Shown in pieces: positions 62,799-64,000 of a DNA stretch of 64,000 bases. The stretch covers positions 1,671,501-1,735,500 of the forward strand of contig NC_014472.1 in assembly GCF_000153165.2 (NCBI RefSeq). Direction: 5' to 3'. Under the pieces are notes generated by a model that worked only from the letters and a program-made list of their open reading frames with translations, had not been told where the DNA came from and searched no databases. Position numbers and translations under genes: made by a program. The DNA comes from Maribacter sp. HTCC2170 (GTDB lineage Bacteria; Bacteroidota; Bacteroidia; Flavobacteriales; Flavobacteriaceae). Every line of letters begins with the position of its first letter. The stretch's first letter is position 1.

Positions 62799-63515
62799 AT
62801 GATTGCAAATAAAAAATGTCTGTTCTTATTAGTTTTTCTTGTTACATGTTTAGGTTCCTATTCACAGTCTGTAACGAAAAGCATTATTCATCATGTATAT
62901 GATGGACTCGTAGGCCTTGATAACACAGGGCTTTTTAATGGCCCCGAATTTAAGGATCAGTATTTAGACTCTTGGGATGACAGTCATATTTATCTAAACT
63001 CCTCTGCCATCATGAGTGGTACAGTCGTATATAACAATCAGTTTTATACCAAAGTATTGATGAAATATGATATTTTGGAGGATAATCTGATTATAAGATC
63101 CAATGACAAGTTGAATCATTTTCTGATTAAACCATTATCTGGGAATATCTCACAATTTAGAATTCATAACAAAACCTTTGTTAGGTTAATGGATGAGAAA
63201 CTGAACCTTGAGGGTAATGGTTTTTTCGAGGCCGCCCTACAGGGTGAAAGGGTATCACTTTATATAAAGCAGGTCAAAAAGAGAAAAAGGCAAACCGTGG
63301 ACAATGTTTTACAGTACCGCTTTTATCAGGACAATTATTACGTGTTGTTGTACAAGGGGAAATATCACACCATTTTTTCTATCAAGGATTTAAAGAATGT
63401 GATTCCTGATAAGTACAAGCAAATCCGAAATTTTCAAAAACAAAACAAAACTTTGTATAGAAACAACATGGATAGTTTTATGACTTCGCTTGTAAAATTT
63501 CTGGATGCAAATTAA
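62799..63515 (+). CDS. Secreted hypothetical protein
   Basis: A 238-residue protein from the ATG at 62799, which gives a clean signal peptide (CLFLLVFLVTCLGSYSQ); an upstream non-ATG start at 62724 is less likely. The mature part is beta-rich, basic at the C-terminus, and has no motif I know. It lies 28 bases before the STN-domain gene, whose frame can start even earlier inside this gene's end, so they are co-transcribed. It is perhaps an accessory protein of that receptor. Confidence 0.65.
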   Translation: MIANKKCLFLLVFLVTCLGSYSQSVTKSIIHHVYDGLVGLDNTGLFNGPEFKDQYLDSWDDSHIYLNSSAIMSGTVVYNNQFYTKVLMKYDILEDNLIIRSNDKLNHFLIKPLSGNISQFRIHNKTFVRLMDEKLNLEGNGFFEAALQGERVSLYIKQVKKRKRQTVDNVLQYRFYQDNYYVLLYKGKYHTIFSIKDLKNVIPDKYKQIRNFQKQNKTLYRNNMDSFMTSLVKFLDAN

Positions 63516-63543
63516 ACCAACCGCTATTGTGGTAAAACGCCGA

Positions 63544-64000
63544 ATGAAAAAGAATCTGCTAATGTTTATTGCCCTGTTTGGCTTTATTTGTGTCATGCAG
63601 GGCCAAAATGAGCGGATCATAACCATAGCATTTGACAACATTCCTCTAAAAGACGCATTACTCAAGCTGGAGGATAAAACCAATTACTTTTTTTACTTTG
63701 AAGAAGTTTGGTTGAAGGATCACAGGGTTACCAAGAATTATAACAACAGGAAAATAAGGGCGATATTAAACGAACTGTTTGAAGAAACAAGCCTCAATTA
63801 TTTTATAAAAGACAATCGTATCATCTTGCTGAACAATGCTATTGTTCTTGAACAGTTGCCCTTTGATTTTTTTGACGAAGGAAATTTAAAAGAAGAAATT
63901 CAGGATAGATCGGCTCCCATTTTTCAAGAGGAATTTCTGCCCAAAGGCACGAATAGAAAACGGGGTCCCATTACCATTGGCAAACAAAACCCTAACACAA
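63544..64000 (+). CDS. STN-domain N-terminus of a TonB-dependent receptor-like protein (partial)
   Basis: The frame is open to the end of the window, giving 152 residues. A signal peptide (KKNLLMFIALFGFICVMQGQ) is followed by an STN (secretin/TonB short N-terminal) domain, ITIAFDNIPLKDALLKLEDK to NYFIKDNRIILLNN. A Pro/Glu-rich linker comes next, before what should be a carboxypeptidase-like and barrel part beyond the window. An in-frame ATG at 63505 could start it 13 codons earlier, overlapping the preceding stop. STN domains pass signals to anti-sigma factors or fold into receptor complexes. Confidence 0.75.
   Translation, partial: MKKNLLMFIALFGFICVMQGQNERIITIAFDNIPLKDALLKLEDKTNYFFYFEEVWLKDHRVTKNYNNRKIRAILNELFEETSLNYFIKDNRIILLNNAIVLEQLPFDFFDEGNLKEEIQDRSAPIFQEEFLPKGTNRKRGPITIGKQNPNT

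Noticed and set aside
1-64000. CRISPR array, rRNA operon, complete insertion sequence or integrase
   Set aside because: No regularly spaced direct repeats, no rRNA sequence and no transposase or integrase motifs were seen on either strand.

Overview
The window looks like chromosomal DNA of a marine or polysaccharide-degrading member of the Flavobacteriaceae (phylum Bacteroidota). The base composition is AT-rich. Many intergenic gaps carry the Bacteroidota-type -7 box TAnnTTTG, often with a TTG about 19-21 bases upstream. Shine-Dalgarno sequences are mostly absent. Outer-membrane receptor genes of the TonB-dependent kind (a beta-barrel C-terminus and an STN-domain N-terminus) sit at the two ends, and many proteins carry lipoprotein signals. 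The genus cannot be fixed from the sequence alone.

Layout. 0-2.7 kb: end of a TonB-dependent receptor, then a minus-strand operon of an Lgt-like membrane protein, a Tes/MJ0619-like radical SAM enzyme and a 71-residue membrane protein. 2.8-6 kb: dusB, a LolE-like permease, rbfA, a CAT-anticodon tRNA and a possible 33-residue membrane peptide. 6-15 kb: a uronate-catabolism locus (GH88 unsaturated glucuronyl hydrolase, LacI regulator, kduI, kduD, DUF4861 lipoprotein, TauE-type exporter, sodium:solute symporter, HGSNAT-like acyltransferase) with a perfect palindromic operator in the divergent lacI/kduI gap. 15-21 kb: ribE, pdxA, a frameshifted small gene, yceD-rpmF and fabH-accB-accC. 21-41.9 kb: mostly housekeeping genes (arfB, an S9 peptidase, asd, mscL, alr, tdk, rsmI, recJ, lpxH) mixed with phosphoesterases, an ABC ATPase and a coupled carboxypeptidase-like/DUF819 pair.

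42-48.5 kb: an accessory module of a type best known from Planctomycetes. It has a PSCyt1-DUF1549-LamG-DUF1553 lipoprotein, a Tat-exported DUF1501 protein and a DUF2231-cytochrome-LRR membrane protein, with what looks like a gene remnant inside it. 48.5-52.8 kb: a QueD/PTPS homologue, a PHP-domain lipoprotein, a lipoprotein Gfo/Idh-type oxidoreductase and a secreted TIM-barrel-like protein. 53-62 kb: enoyl-CoA hydratase, MATE, GNAT, a universal stress protein, glycerate kinase, a 3'-truncated alcohol dehydrogenase, an acyltransferase, an ankyrin lipoprotein and a membrane-anchored AraC-type regulator with TPRs. 62.2-64 kb: a gene-free stretch holding a tRNA 3'-end remnant (possible integration scar), then a secreted protein and the start of an STN-domain receptor.

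How the genes fit together. GH88, KduI and KduD would turn unsaturated uronic-acid oligosaccharides into 2-keto-3-deoxygluconate. The symporter would import the sugars, and the TauE-type exporter hints at a sulfated substrate. No polysaccharide lyase, SusC/D pair, KDG kinase or KDPG aldolase lies in the window, so the pathway must be completed elsewhere. The least explained unit is the Lgt-like/radical SAM operon: the Lgt-like protein keeps the fold but has lost residues needed for normal lipoprotein diacylglyceryl transfer, and its partner resembles lipid-modifying radical SAM enzymes.
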